Source: Acidobacteriota bacterium (lineage in GTDB: Bacteria; Acidobacteriota; Terriglobia; Acidiferrales; UBA7541). From it: a stretch of DNA of 13,235 bases. Below, piece after piece: positions 6,328-13,235 of the stretch; within the stretch, counting starts at the first letter, position 1, and the number at the start of each line of letters is the position of its first letter. The notes beneath the pieces were generated by a model. It ran no database searches. It was not told the DNA's origin and worked only from the letters and a program-made list of their open reading frames with translations. The position numbers and the translations under genes are program-made. The DNA is taken from the NCBI GenBank assembly GCA_003224195.1, contig QHYP01000155.1:1-13235 (forward strand), given 5' to 3'.

Positions 6328-6352
6328 AACGCGCATTTTCATGATGCGCGTT
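6328..6352 (-). terminator. Stem-loop downstream of the kinase gene, possible terminator
   Basis: AACGCGCAT and ATGCGCGTT form a perfect 9-bp stem around seven bases, about 40 nt after the kinase stop. On the kinase strand no T-run follows, so termination would be non-canonical. It may instead protect the mRNA 3' end. Confidence 0.4.
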
Positions 6353-6391
6353 TATGGGGCTCGATTCTGATTGGCGTTTGCCGAAGTGAGG

Positions 6392-8812
6392 TCATTGCGG
6401 GAAATTCATCCGGCGGAGCAGATCCTGAAATCGCGGGTCGGAGTGGAGCACATCGAATTTGCGCATGCAGCGAATATCCAGAAGCGCATAGGAGTGTTCT
6501 GTGTAAGCTTTCTCCAGCCAGGCCATTGCCAGATTCTTTTCACCAAGCGAAGCGTATTGCCTTGCCAAGTGCACCGGCCAATCAACGTACTGCTCAGGCA
6601 GATTCGCGAGATCGCTTAGAATAGCGCTGGCCTCAGTTCGATTGCCGACCGCAATGTCGGCCGCGACCAAGTAGAGCCGGCGGCCGGCAGCGTTGGCGTT
6701 TAGCTGACCGGCCTTCCGGTATTCGGCCGCGCTCTCCGCTTGCATTCCTTTATACAAGTAGATGTCGCCCAGGACGCCGTGCACGTAAGCATCGTTGGGT
6801 TTGAGATCGGGAGCATCCCGCAACTGTTGAATCGCCCGGTCGTACTGGCCAGCGCAAGCGTAAATCCTTCCGGCGTCTACTTTCTGAACAAAAACGATCG
6901 GATCGATCTCCTGGGCTCTTTGAATTTTGACAATCGCCTCGTCATGCCGCCCTACCGAATTCAAATAGAGTGCATATCCGTAGTGCGCCTCTCCGAAGCT
7001 GGGATTTAGCTCGATTCCTCGTCGGAGTTCCTTCTCTGCGCCTGACCAATTCCAATCGTAGTAGTAGGCCACGATGCCCAGCAGGTAGTGCGCCTCTCCG
7101 AGGGTGTCGTCGATTTGCAAAGCTTTGGCAGCGGCTTCCCTCGCCTTCAAATTGACTTTCCTGTCAGACCCAGCTTGCCAAGCATAGGCAACGCCCATTC
7201 CGGCGTACGCCGGGGCGTAATTCGGGTCCATCCGGGTAGCCTGCGAAAAGTACCCAACGCTGGTTTTCAGGAGTTGGTCAAATTTGCGAGGGTCCGCCTC
7301 GTCGTGGCCGGCACCGTAATAATAAAGGCCCTTCAGATACGCGTCATGAGCGTCGGGGTTGACCGGGCGGGCGGTTGTCAGGTGCGCCCGTTCTTGCGGC
7401 GTCAGCTTTGCCTTGATCTCATCCGCGATGGCGCGGGCAATCTCGCGCTGAAGCGCCAGGATATCGCTCAGGCCGCGCTCATAGGACTTGGCCAACAGAT
7501 GGCGGTCGGTCGGCGCATGGATCAACTGCACCGTGATTTCTACCTTGTCGCCAGAGCGCTGCACGGCGCCCTCGACGACGGCGTCCACACCCAGCTCCTG
7601 GGCAATTTGTGGCAGTAATTTCTTTGTCCCCTTGTATTGCATCACGGAGGTGCGCGAAATCACCTTGAGTGCGCTGATCTGCGCTAATTCGGTGATCAGC
7701 GCCTCGGTCATGCCGTCGGCGAAGTATTCCTGCTCGGGGTCGTGCGAAAGATTTTCGAGCGGCAGCACGGCGAGCGATCGAATGGTGCCGGGGTCGGGGT
7801 CCCCGAAAAGTCGCTCGCGTAGCCAGCCGACATTCGTTAGAGCGAGAGCCCCGACCAGCAGAGCCAGGGCGATGCCTGCAACTAATAAGGCGAGTCCACG
7901 GCGCTGTGGCGGGCGAGAAGTGACTGCCACTAGTAACCCCGACTCGGTGTCCCGCTTGAGCCTTTGCAGATCCGCGCGAATGTCAGAGGCATTCTGGAAG
8001 CGGTGTTTGCGGTCCTTTTCAAGCGCCTTGTCGATGATTTCTTCGAGCTTCGGAGGTACATCTGGATTCAGGCGCACTGGCGCGACCGGCACGCGATTCA
8101 GAATCGCTTCGGTTAGCAAGCCTGAGGTGTCGCCCCGAAAGGGCAGCACTCCTGTGACCATTTCGTAGAGCACCACGCCGAACGAGAACAAGTCGGTTCG
8201 CGCGTCGAGCTCCTCGCCACGCACCTGCTCCGGCGACATATACGCCACCGTGCCGATCGCCGTCCCGGGTCGAGTGAGCAGGTCTTGATCGGTGTCTGTG
8301 GGCATCTCCGAAGGGTTTACTGCCCCTGCTGTACCCCGGGCGGGGGTGAGCTTGGCGAGACCGAAGTCGAGAATCTTGGCCTGCCCGCGAGTCGTAATGA
8401 AAATGTTGGCGGGCTTGATGTCGCGATGAATGATGCCTTTGGCGTGCGCGGCGTCGAGCGCATCGGCGATCTGAACTCCCACATCCAGCGCCAGCTCTAT
8501 CGGCATTGGCTGTCTGCCGATCCGATGCTTGAGCGTCTCGCCGTCCAGGAGCTCCATGGCCAGGAACGGCCGATCATCCTGCTGTCCAATTTCATGAATT
8601 GTGCAGATGTTGGGATGATTGAGAGCCGAAGCGGCTCGGGCTTCACGCCGGAAGCGTTCGAGTGCTTGCGGGTCATTCGCCAGTTCCTCGGGCAGAAATT
8701 TCAGTGCGACATGACGCCCGAGGCTGAGGTCTTCGACCTTGTAAACAACACCCATCCCGCCGCCGCCGAGTTTTTCCAGAATGTGGTAGTGCGAGATGGT
8801 CTGGCCAATCAT
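6392..8812 (-). CDS. Membrane Ser/Thr protein kinase with TolB-N/FlgO-like and TPR regions
   Basis: An 806-residue Hanks-type kinase. The kinase domain (about 9-285) has the glycine loop LGGGGMGVVY, K38 in VALKFL, E57 in the C-helix, HRDIKPAN (129-136), DFG (149-151) and GTVAYMSPEQ (187-196). All catalytic residues are present. A single membrane helix follows at about 307-327. Outside it lies a TolB-N/FlgO-like segment (about 344-440: RSLAVLPLENLSHDPEQEYFADGMTEALITEL) as seen in adenylate-cyclase-like receptor proteins. TPR-like helical repeats fill about 490-800. This layout is common and much amplified in Acidobacteriota; it implies sensing outside the membrane and phosphorylation inside, with unknown targets. 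It has its own promoter and a 22-nt leader without a clear Shine-Dalgarno sequence. It is flanked by inverted copies of an 80-bp repeat. Confidence 0.94.
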   Translation of the reverse strand: MIGQTISHYHILEKLGGGGMGVVYKVEDLSLGRHVALKFLPEELANDPQALERFRREARAASALNHPNICTIHEIGQQDDRPFLAMELLDGETLKHRIGRQPMPIELALDVGVQIADALDAAHAKGIIHRDIKPANIFITTRGQAKILDFGLAKLTPARGTAGAVNPSEMPTDTDQDLLTRPGTAIGTVAYMSPEQVRGEELDARTDLFSFGVVLYEMVTGVLPFRGDTSGLLTEAILNRVPVAPVRLNPDVPPKLEEIIDKALEKDRKHRFQNASDIRADLQRLKRDTESGLLVAVTSRPPQRRGLALLVAGIALALLVGALALTNVGWLRERLFGDPDPGTIRSLAVLPLENLSHDPEQEYFADGMTEALITELAQISALKVISRTSVMQYKGTKKLLPQIAQELGVDAVVEGAVQRSGDKVEITVQLIHAPTDRHLLAKSYERGLSDILALQREIARAIADEIKAKLTPQERAHLTTARPVNPDAHDAYLKGLYYYGAGHDEADPRKFDQLLKTSVGYFSQATRMDPNYAPAYAGMGVAYAWQAGSDRKVNLKAREAAAKALQIDDTLGEAHYLLGIVAYYYDWNWSGAEKELRRGIELNPSFGEAHYGYALYLNSVGRHDEAIVKIQRAQEIDPIVFVQKVDAGRIYACAGQYDRAIQQLRDAPDLKPNDAYVHGVLGDIYLYKGMQAESAAEYRKAGQLNANAAGRRLYLVAADIAVGNRTEASAILSDLANLPEQYVDWPVHLARQYASLGEKNLAMAWLEKAYTEHSYALLDIRCMRKFDVLHSDPRFQDLLRRMNFPQ

Positions 8813-8840
8813 GAGTGCCGCAGGTACTCCGAGTGGCTGT

Positions 8841-8869
8841 ATGTTAGGGTGCTACTAAACGCAAGTCAA
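8841..8869 (-). promoter_or_regulatory. Sigma70-type promoter of the kinase gene
   Basis: On the minus strand, TTGACT (8864-8869) and TAACAT (8841-8846) are separated by exactly 17 bp. Transcription would start near 8834, about 22 nt before the ATG at 8812. This is the best promoter match in the window. Confidence 0.65.
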
Positions 8870-8946
8870 AGCCTTGTGGTGTTCAAGGCGGATGCGATTG
8901 TTCTGGACCAGTCGGCGATTCGGTAGTAATCCAGTTGGGCATCGTG

Positions 8947-9027
8947 CGGATAAGTACCGGGAAGTCGACTTATGGGAAGTGATCGCGATTGCTCCCGGTT
9001 GACGGCGTACTCGGAAACTGACCCAGT
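8947..9027 (-). repeat. Dispersed ~80-bp repeat, copy 2
   Basis: The reverse complement matches 6108-6187 in three ordered blocks with nearly equal spacing. It lies about 75 bp upstream of the -35 box of the kinase promoter, in the same direction as the kinase. Copies 1 and 2 together form a diverged inverted pair around the gene. Confidence 0.65.
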
Positions 9028-9123
9028 ATCGAATGTTTGGCCTCCTGCGCAGACGGATTCAGACCGCGGCGAAAGCGGAGGATCGATCCTGCTGGCCACT
9101 TTGCTCGGCCCTGCGCGACACCC

Positions 9124-12100
9124 TCAATCAGTCACGGGCAGCGCGGCGAGCCCCGCCTCCTTCAAGACGGTGTTGATTTGCGGGAGTTCGCTCGAGACGA
9201 ATTGCTTCCACTCCGCCAATGTTGTGCGGGCTGCTTGCTCATATTTGCTGATGGCCGTGAGTGCGTCGGGTGTCGGCGCCAGATCAGCGCTTTCGACCAG
9301 ACTGAACAATCCGTTGAATGCCCGCGTAAGCTGGCGCACGCTGACTCGTTCCGTGTCCGGCATGGCCAAACCAAACAATCCGAAAAACCCTCCGCCTTCC
9401 GGCCCCAGCAGAGCAATCGCCTTTGCGTCGAGCTGGTTCAATTTGGAAGCCACGTCGCTCTTGGCCTTCGCCTCACCTGCTCGGGCGGCGATCGCTTTGT
9501 GCAGCGACTCGAGCTGATGGATCGCCTCGTTCACCTCGGCAATTTCGGCCGTCAGCCGCGAAGCCGTTTGAAATTGCCGCACCAGATCGCTTTGAGGCGT
9601 GGAAATGTTTGGGTCCATCTTTACTGTGAGTTCTTGGGTAAGACTGTGGCCCGCCACGATCAGCTTCGCCGTATATTCACCGGAGAGCGTCAGCGCTCCC
9701 GCGCTGCTCCCCCGGCGGCCGCGCATACCGGGCGGAGCCGCGTAGCGCAAATCCCATACAAATCGGTGCATGCCTGCCTTTGCCGAGAGTGTTTCCGCGG
9801 GATGGATCCAGTACATCGGAATGTCCAGGGAATTTGGGTCCACTCTTGCCGGCGCGTCTTCGCTCGAATACCTCCGCACAAGTTTCCCGTCACCGTCCAG
9901 AATTTCCAGCGTAACCGGTCCGGCGGCGCCGGCTTTCAGGAAATAGTCCACAATCGCACCGTTTGGCGGATTCTCCGCTTGGGGCTCTTCGGGCGGGAAA
10001 GGCGTGCCCTGATCGGATCCCGGCCGAACGCGGTACGCGGTTTGCGGACGAAAGAGCCACGCATCGGCGGCGGAAACTTCCGCACTGTATTGGCGCAGCG
10101 GCGTCACGTCATCGAGAATCCAGAGCGAGCGGCCATGTGTGGCGATGACCAGGTCGTCGCCGTGAACAACCAGATCGCGCACCGAAACCACGGGCAGATT
10201 GAGCTGTAAGGGCTGCCAATCATCCCCTTCATTGAATGAAACGTAGACGCCCAACTCGGTGCAGGCGTACAGGAGACCTTTGCGAACCGGATCTTCGCGA
10301 ATACAGTTCAGAAAACTTCCGTCCGGAATGCCGCGCGAGGCACGCTCCCAAGTCTTCCCACTGTCATGCGTGCGATAGAGATAGGCCGCGTAATCTTCGA
10401 GTCGGTGGCGATCGACGGCGGCATAGACGGTGTTGGCATCGTGCCGCGAGGCTTCAATGTGCGTCACCTTGCTCCACGGCGTGAGCGCGGGAGGCGTTAC
10501 GTTCTGCCAGGTTTTGCCTTCGTCGCGGGTCACTTGGATCAAGCCGTCGTCGGTGCCGATCCAGATTTCTCCCTTGCGCACGGGCGAAGGGGAAATGCTG
10601 TAGATGACGCCGCGGCGCTTGCCAGCGGGCGCGTCGGCCGCCGTTGCCGCATCAAGGTTGCTCGGCGCGCCAGGGTCTTCTCGCGTCAGGTCGGGACTGA
10701 TCTTCTGCCACGTCTTGCCGCCGTCCGCCGTACGAAAAAGAACTTGCGAGCCGAAGTACAGCACATGCGGCTCGAGTGGCGAGAACATTACTGGCAACGT
10801 CCACGTCCTGCGATACGCACCCGGGTGAGCCAGCGTTGGCGGAATTTCTTGGATCTCCTCCGCGCGCAGGTCCTGCCTCGAAACGGTTCCGCCGTAGATT
10901 ACATAGGGATCCTGCGGGTCAGCGGCGATGTAGCCGTTCTCACCGCCGGTTTCAACCGGGCGCCAGTCGAGGGGACCAATCGTGCGATGCGTGCTGCGGC
11001 TCGGGGTCGCCGCCGAGCCGCTGTCCTGCTGCGCCCCATAGACCCAATAAGGAAAACGACTGTCGGTAATGACATGATAGAACTGCGCCGTCGGCTGGTT
11101 GTACCAGGAGCTCCAGGTTTCGCCGCCATTCAGCGTGACGATGGCGCCTTGGTCGCTGCCGAGGATCATCCGCTGCGGCTCGTCGGGATCGATCCACAGG
11201 CCGTGATAATCGTCGCCGCCCGGCGCGCCTTTGATGGCGGTGAACGATTTCCCTGCGTCGCGCGAGCGGTAGAGCGAGGTGTTCGAGACATAAACCGTGT
11301 CCGCGTCCTTTGGGTCCACTCGCGCTTCCCCGAAATACCAGCCGCGGCCCCAGATCCGCGATTCGGCGGAGACGCGCTGCCAGTTCTCGCCGCCGTCGTC
11401 TGACCGGTACAGCCCGCCTTCTTTCGCGTCGGCAATGAGATAAATCCTCCTCGGGTTGGCTGGCGCGACGGCAATGCCCATGCGCCCGAGTCCCTCGCTC
11501 GGCAATCCGTGGCCTGTGAGCTGCGTCCAGTGGTCGCCGCCATCGGTCGAGCGATAGAGCCCGCTGCCGGGGCCGTTCGATGGTGGGTAAATGCTCCACG
11601 GCGGACGGCGCGTCTGCCAGAGCGCGGCGTAGAGTGTCGCCGGATTCTTCGGATCGAATGCCAGATCGATCGCGCCGGTGTTTTCGTCGTGGAAGAGGAC
11701 TTTCTGCCAGGATTTTCCGCCGTCTCGCGAGCGAAAGACGCCGCGCTCCCCGTTTGGGCCGTAAGGATGGCCGAGCGCCGCGACGTAAACGATGTTCGGG
11801 TCATGCGCATCCACAAGAATGCGTCCAATCTGCCGTGAATCGTTGAGCCCGATGTGCGCCCATGTTTTTCCGGCATCATTCGACTTGTACATACCATTTC
11901 CGTAGGAGATGGCCGAGCGCATGTCCGCTTCGCCGGAACCCACGTAGATAACGCTCGGATCCGACGGCGCGACGCCGATGGCTCCGATCGAGGCGATGGG
12001 TTGCGAATCAAAAATGGGCTTCCACGAGCGTCCCGCGTCGGTCGACTTCCAGACGCCTCCTCCCACCGCGCCGAAATAGAACACATTTGATTGGCCGCGC

Positions 12101-12276
12101 ACACCGGCCACGGCATTCACGCGTCCGCCCCGGAACGGCCCGATGAGCCGCCAGCGCAAGCCATCGAAAAGATGCGGGTCCATCTGCTGCGCGGAGAGCG
12201 GCACGCTCGTTGCCGCACAAAGTACCGCGAAGATTGAGGAGAGCGCCCTGCTGGCAGTTTTTCCGGAAAATTGCAT
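9124..12276 (-). CDS. Secreted BNR/Asp-box repeat protein (sortilin/VPS10-like propeller)
   Basis: About 1050 residues. A signal peptide (MQFSGKTASRALSSIFAVL..., cleavage near VPLSA-QQ, residue 29) is followed by a beta-propeller region to about residue 700. I count about eleven Asp-box motifs of the S-x-D-x-G-x-x-W type, for example KSTDAGRSW, KSNDAGKTW, RSRDGGKSW, RTADGGKTW and RTHDSGKTW. A FlgD-like beta domain (about 770-890) and a helical C-terminus follow. Relatives are often labelled glycosyl hydrolase, but the Asp-box only marks the fold and no catalytic set is evident, so I do not claim an enzyme. ATG 12276 is chosen because GGAG lies 9 nt before it; ATG 12291 would add MERIR but GAGGA abuts it directly. 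It is probably exported and acts in the periplasm or outside the cell. Confidence 0.88.
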   Translation of the reverse strand: MQFSGKTASRALSSIFAVLCAATSVPLSAQQMDPHLFDGLRWRLIGPFRGGRVNAVAGVRGQSNVFYFGAVGGGVWKSTDAGRSWKPIFDSQPIASIGAIGVAPSDPSVIYVGSGEADMRSAISYGNGMYKSNDAGKTWAHIGLNDSRQIGRILVDAHDPNIVYVAALGHPYGPNGERGVFRSRDGGKSWQKVLFHDENTGAIDLAFDPKNPATLYAALWQTRRPPWSIYPPSNGPGSGLYRSTDGGDHWTQLTGHGLPSEGLGRMGIAVAPANPRRIYLIADAKEGGLYRSDDGGENWQRVSAESRIWGRGWYFGEARVDPKDADTVYVSNTSLYRSRDAGKSFTAIKGAPGGDDYHGLWIDPDEPQRMILGSDQGAIVTLNGGETWSSWYNQPTAQFYHVITDSRFPYWVYGAQQDSGSAATPSRSTHRTIGPLDWRPVETGGENGYIAADPQDPYVIYGGTVSRQDLRAEEIQEIPPTLAHPGAYRRTWTLPVMFSPLEPHVLYFGSQVLFRTADGGKTWQKISPDLTREDPGAPSNLDAATAADAPAGKRRGVIYSISPSPVRKGEIWIGTDDGLIQVTRDEGKTWQNVTPPALTPWSKVTHIEASRHDANTVYAAVDRHRLEDYAAYLYRTHDSGKTWERASRGIPDGSFLNCIREDPVRKGLLYACTELGVYVSFNEGDDWQPLQLNLPVVSVRDLVVHGDDLVIATHGRSLWILDDVTPLRQYSAEVSAADAWLFRPQTAYRVRPGSDQGTPFPPEEPQAENPPNGAIVDYFLKAGAAGPVTLEILDGDGKLVRRYSSEDAPARVDPNSLDIPMYWIHPAETLSAKAGMHRFVWDLRYAAPPGMRGRRGSSAGALTLSGEYTAKLIVAGHSLTQELTVKMDPNISTPQSDLVRQFQTASRLTAEIAEVNEAIHQLESLHKAIAARAGEAKAKSDVASKLNQLDAKAIALLGPEGGGFFGLFGLAMPDTERVSVRQLTRAFNGLFSLVESADLAPTPDALTAISKYEQAARTTLAEWKQFVSSELPQINTVLKEAGLAALPVTD

Positions 12277-12320
12277 GCGGATTCGCTCCATTCCTCGGCA
12301 TTTGGACGAGGAAGTGCGCG

Positions 12321-12349
12321 AGTATACACCGCGGACGTTTAGGCAAGTC
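12321..12349 (-). promoter_or_regulatory. Candidate promoter of the BNR-protein gene
   Basis: The minus strand has a strong -10 box, TATACT (12321-12326), in the 91-bp gap before the gene. A poor -35 candidate, GACTTG (12344-12349), lies 17 bp upstream; TTGCCT is nearer but spaced only 14 bp. The predicted start near 12314 gives a leader of about 38 nt. Confidence 0.45.
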
Positions 12350-12367
12350 CGGGAAAGCGCGAGCCGA

Positions 12368-12790
12368 TCAGGCTGCGGCGGACTTGGGTCGGCAGATAGC
12401 CGCTACCACCAGACCGAATAGGATTGCGAGGAGACCCTCGCCGACCATCCACTTCACGGCGAGCATGTGCGGCATCGGCATAGTGACCCAACTGATCAGC
12501 GAATTGCAAACGGTCGTCACCAGCGCAAGCAGGATCCCGAAGCGGATCCCCTGGCCAACCCAGGGCTTCGATTCGACGCCGCGAACATAAATCAGCACGG
12601 CGCCCACAGCGTAAATCAGGACGCCCAGGAACATGGCCCACATGCGCGAATTCATGGCCTCTGAAGAACGCCACAGCGATGCGGTATTTATGTAATCTTG
12701 CTTCAGCCAAACTCCGTGTATCAGAAAGTTGCCTCCGAACTGAACGACGTATCCGGCGACGATAGCACCGATCGTCTTCTTCATATCCAT
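12368..12790 (-). CDS. Four-helix integral membrane protein of unknown function
   Basis: 140 residues with four hydrophobic segments: about 6-26 (IGAIVAGYVVQFGGNFLIHGV), 48-68 (RMWAMFLGVLIYAVGAVLIYV), 80-103 (GIRFGILLALVTTVCNSLISWV) and 112-132 (VKWMVGEGLLAILFGLVVAAI). The loop between helices 1 and 2 carries WLKQDYINTASLWRSSEAMNSR. No catalytic motif is visible and I do not recognise a named family; small membrane proteins of this form are frequent in soil bacteria. ATG 12790 has a strong Shine-Dalgarno sequence (GGAGGAGG, 5 nt spacing), but most of it can pair in a hairpin. ATG 12784 also lies in frame. The next gene downstream, the BNR protein, has its own candidate promoter, so co-transcription is not required. 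Confidence 0.85.
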   Translation of the reverse strand: MDMKKTIGAIVAGYVVQFGGNFLIHGVWLKQDYINTASLWRSSEAMNSRMWAMFLGVLIYAVGAVLIYVRGVESKPWVGQGIRFGILLALVTTVCNSLISWVTMPMPHMLAVKWMVGEGLLAILFGLVVAAICRPKSAAA

Positions 12791-12795
12791 GCAAG

Positions 12796-12815
12796 CCTCC
12801 TCCGCCAGGCGGAAG
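12796..12815 (-). promoter_or_regulatory. Shine-Dalgarno sequence inside a potential hairpin
   Basis: The minus strand reads CTTCCGC-CTG-GCGGAGG. It can form a 7-bp stem (one G-T pair) that pairs five of the eight bases of the ribosome binding site GGAGGAGG (12796-12803). The DNA core TCCGCC-A/T-GGCGGA (12801-12813) is a perfect palindrome. Pairing might limit translation of the membrane protein. Confidence 0.4.
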
Positions 12816-12870
12816 CGCAGTCAGACGGATTGAGTGCGCGCTACCCGCCGCTGAAACAAAAAAGCTCCGT

Positions 12871-12890
12871 GTTGACCGCTATGCGGTCAC
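12871..12890 (+). repeat. Short palindromic repeat, simplest form
   Basis: GTTGACCGCTATGCGGTCAC: arms TGACCGC and GCGGTCA around TAT. The CGTGAG-like tail is missing and replaced by AAATAAC. It lies 80 bp upstream of the membrane-protein start. The rest of the 263-bp gap (12791-13053) shows only a 12-bp palindrome, CTCTCGCGAGAG, at 12917-12928. Confidence 0.8.
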
Positions 12891-13053
12891 AAATAACAAT
12901 GAGCCCAGAGAAAGTACTCTCGCGAGAGGACGCAGCAGGCTGCAGCCCCGCGCGTTGGGCGGAGAGTATCACCGGGAAAACCGCGTGGCGAGCGATTTTT
13001 CGCACTCACACCTGGAGGCGATTCGACGCGGCCATTCGCGTCACGGCGCCGGC

Positions 13054-13235
13054 TCACGCGGGCTTTTTCTCCTTGGCGTCCGCCGCAGTGCCGGGCCGGG
13101 GGCCGCCTGGAACTATGAATTTTATTGCGTAGGCCACAAATCCGGCCACGATAAGCAAGACACCAAAGAGCAGCCCGTTCATTCCCAGAATCTGCTCGTG
13201 TTCTCCGTTGACCGCTGAAAATACCAGGAGCAACG
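13054..13235 (-). CDS. Small single-helix protein, start uncertain or outside window
   Basis: The frame is open from the right edge to TGA at 13054-13056. Visible residues are LLLVFSAVNGEHEQILG, then MNGLLFGVLLIVAGFVAYAIKF, then IVPGGPRPGTAADAKEKKPA. The hydrophobic stretch LLFGVLLIVAGFVAYAIKFIV forms one membrane helix, followed by a Gly/Pro turn and a charged tail. If translation starts at ATG 13182 the product has 42 residues, but no good Shine-Dalgarno sequence precedes it, so the gene may start beyond the edge. SAVN is encoded by a half-copy of the palindromic repeat (13207-13216). Codon-like composition and a sensible membrane topology argue that it is real. No family recognised. Confidence 0.55.
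   Translation of the reverse strand, partial: LLLVFSAVNGEHEQILGMNGLLFGVLLIVAGFVAYAIKFIVPGGPRPGTAADAKEKKPA
13207..13216 (+). repeat. Half-copy of the palindromic repeat
   Basis: GTTGACCGCT matches the left half of the copy at 12871 and lacks the right half. A 10-base match in this window is unlikely but not impossible by chance, so it is a tentative relic. Confidence 0.4.

Larger units (their letters stand above)
5886..6391. other. 506-bp gene-free, hairpin-rich intergenic region
   Basis: The region lies between the amidase start and the kinase stop. It holds a repeat array (5892-6097), one copy of an 80-bp dispersed repeat (6108-6187), a small stem GCCCG/CGGGC (6213-6227) and a 9-bp stem-loop (6328-6352). 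I see no gene in it: the long open frames there are translations of the repeats. No convincing promoter for the amidase operon was found. Confidence 0.7.
8813..9123. other. 311-bp intergenic region upstream of the kinase
   Basis: Lies between the kinase start and the stop of the BNR-protein gene. It holds the kinase promoter (8841-8869) and copy 2 of the 80-bp repeat (8947-9027). Nothing further is recognisable in 9028-9123, and no clear terminator for the BNR-protein gene is present. Confidence 0.6.

Noticed and set aside
5877..6344. 155-residue open frame on the + strand over the repeat array
   Set aside because: Its sequence is a translation of the palindromic repeats (recurring GVYPD, VTR and VDR) and the 80-bp repeat. 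It has no ribosome binding site and no protein-like pattern.
12872..12898. Promoter formed by the repeat (TTGACC, then TAACAA 16 bp later)
   Set aside because: No gene follows on the + strand, and TTGACC is simply the constant arm of every copy.

Overview
The window looks like chromosomal DNA from a soil-type Acidobacteriota (inference). It is GC-rich and carries a membrane Ser/Thr kinase fused to TolB-like and TPR regions, a very large secreted BNR/Asp-box protein and the end of a DUF5916 outer-membrane protein, a gene mix typical of that phylum. No rRNA, tRNA, CRISPR array, transposase or phage gene is visible.

Layout: (1) 2-739 (+) is the C-terminal part of a DUF5916 protein. (2) 1002-1961 (+) is a two-domain ChrB-like chromate-resistance protein with no ChrA transporter in view. 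(3) 5885-2121 (-) is a co-directional block: N-acetylmuramoyl-L-alanine amidase, GerMN-domain membrane protein, RNase PH (rph), XTP/dITP pyrophosphatase (rdgB) and, after a 101-bp gap, endonuclease III (nth). Start/stop overlaps of 4 bp (amidase/GerMN) and 11 bp (rph/rdgB) suggest a translationally coupled operon. The gerM-rph-rdgB order matches that of Bacillus subtilis. (4) 5886-6391 is a 506-bp stretch with no gene, filled by a hairpin-rich repeat cluster. (5) 8812-6392 (-) is the kinase, with a good promoter just upstream. (6) 12276-9124 (-) is the BNR-repeat secreted protein. (7) 12790-12368 (-) is a four-helix membrane protein. (8) 13235-13054 (-) is a small single-helix protein cut by, or starting near, the window edge.

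The most unusual feature is a family of short palindromic repeats. Their constant arms read GTTGACC on the left and GGTCAC followed by a CGTGAG-like tail on the right, around variable self-complementary centres. I find them at 2039-2090, 2937-2958, 3492-3524, 5793-5825, as an array at 5892-6097, and at 12871-12890, with half-copies at 2963-2974 and 13207-13216. All lie in the same orientation. Two 33-bp copies sit in frame inside genes: in rdgB they add about 11 residues near the N-terminus, and in the amidase they form part of the signal-peptide region, read in a different frame. A third copy supplies the stop region of rdgB. This resembles the way Rickettsia palindromic elements are tolerated in proteins, but the sequence here is not one I recognise. 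A second, unrelated diverged repeat of about 80 bp occurs in inverted orientation on either side of the kinase gene (6108-6187 and 8947-9027).
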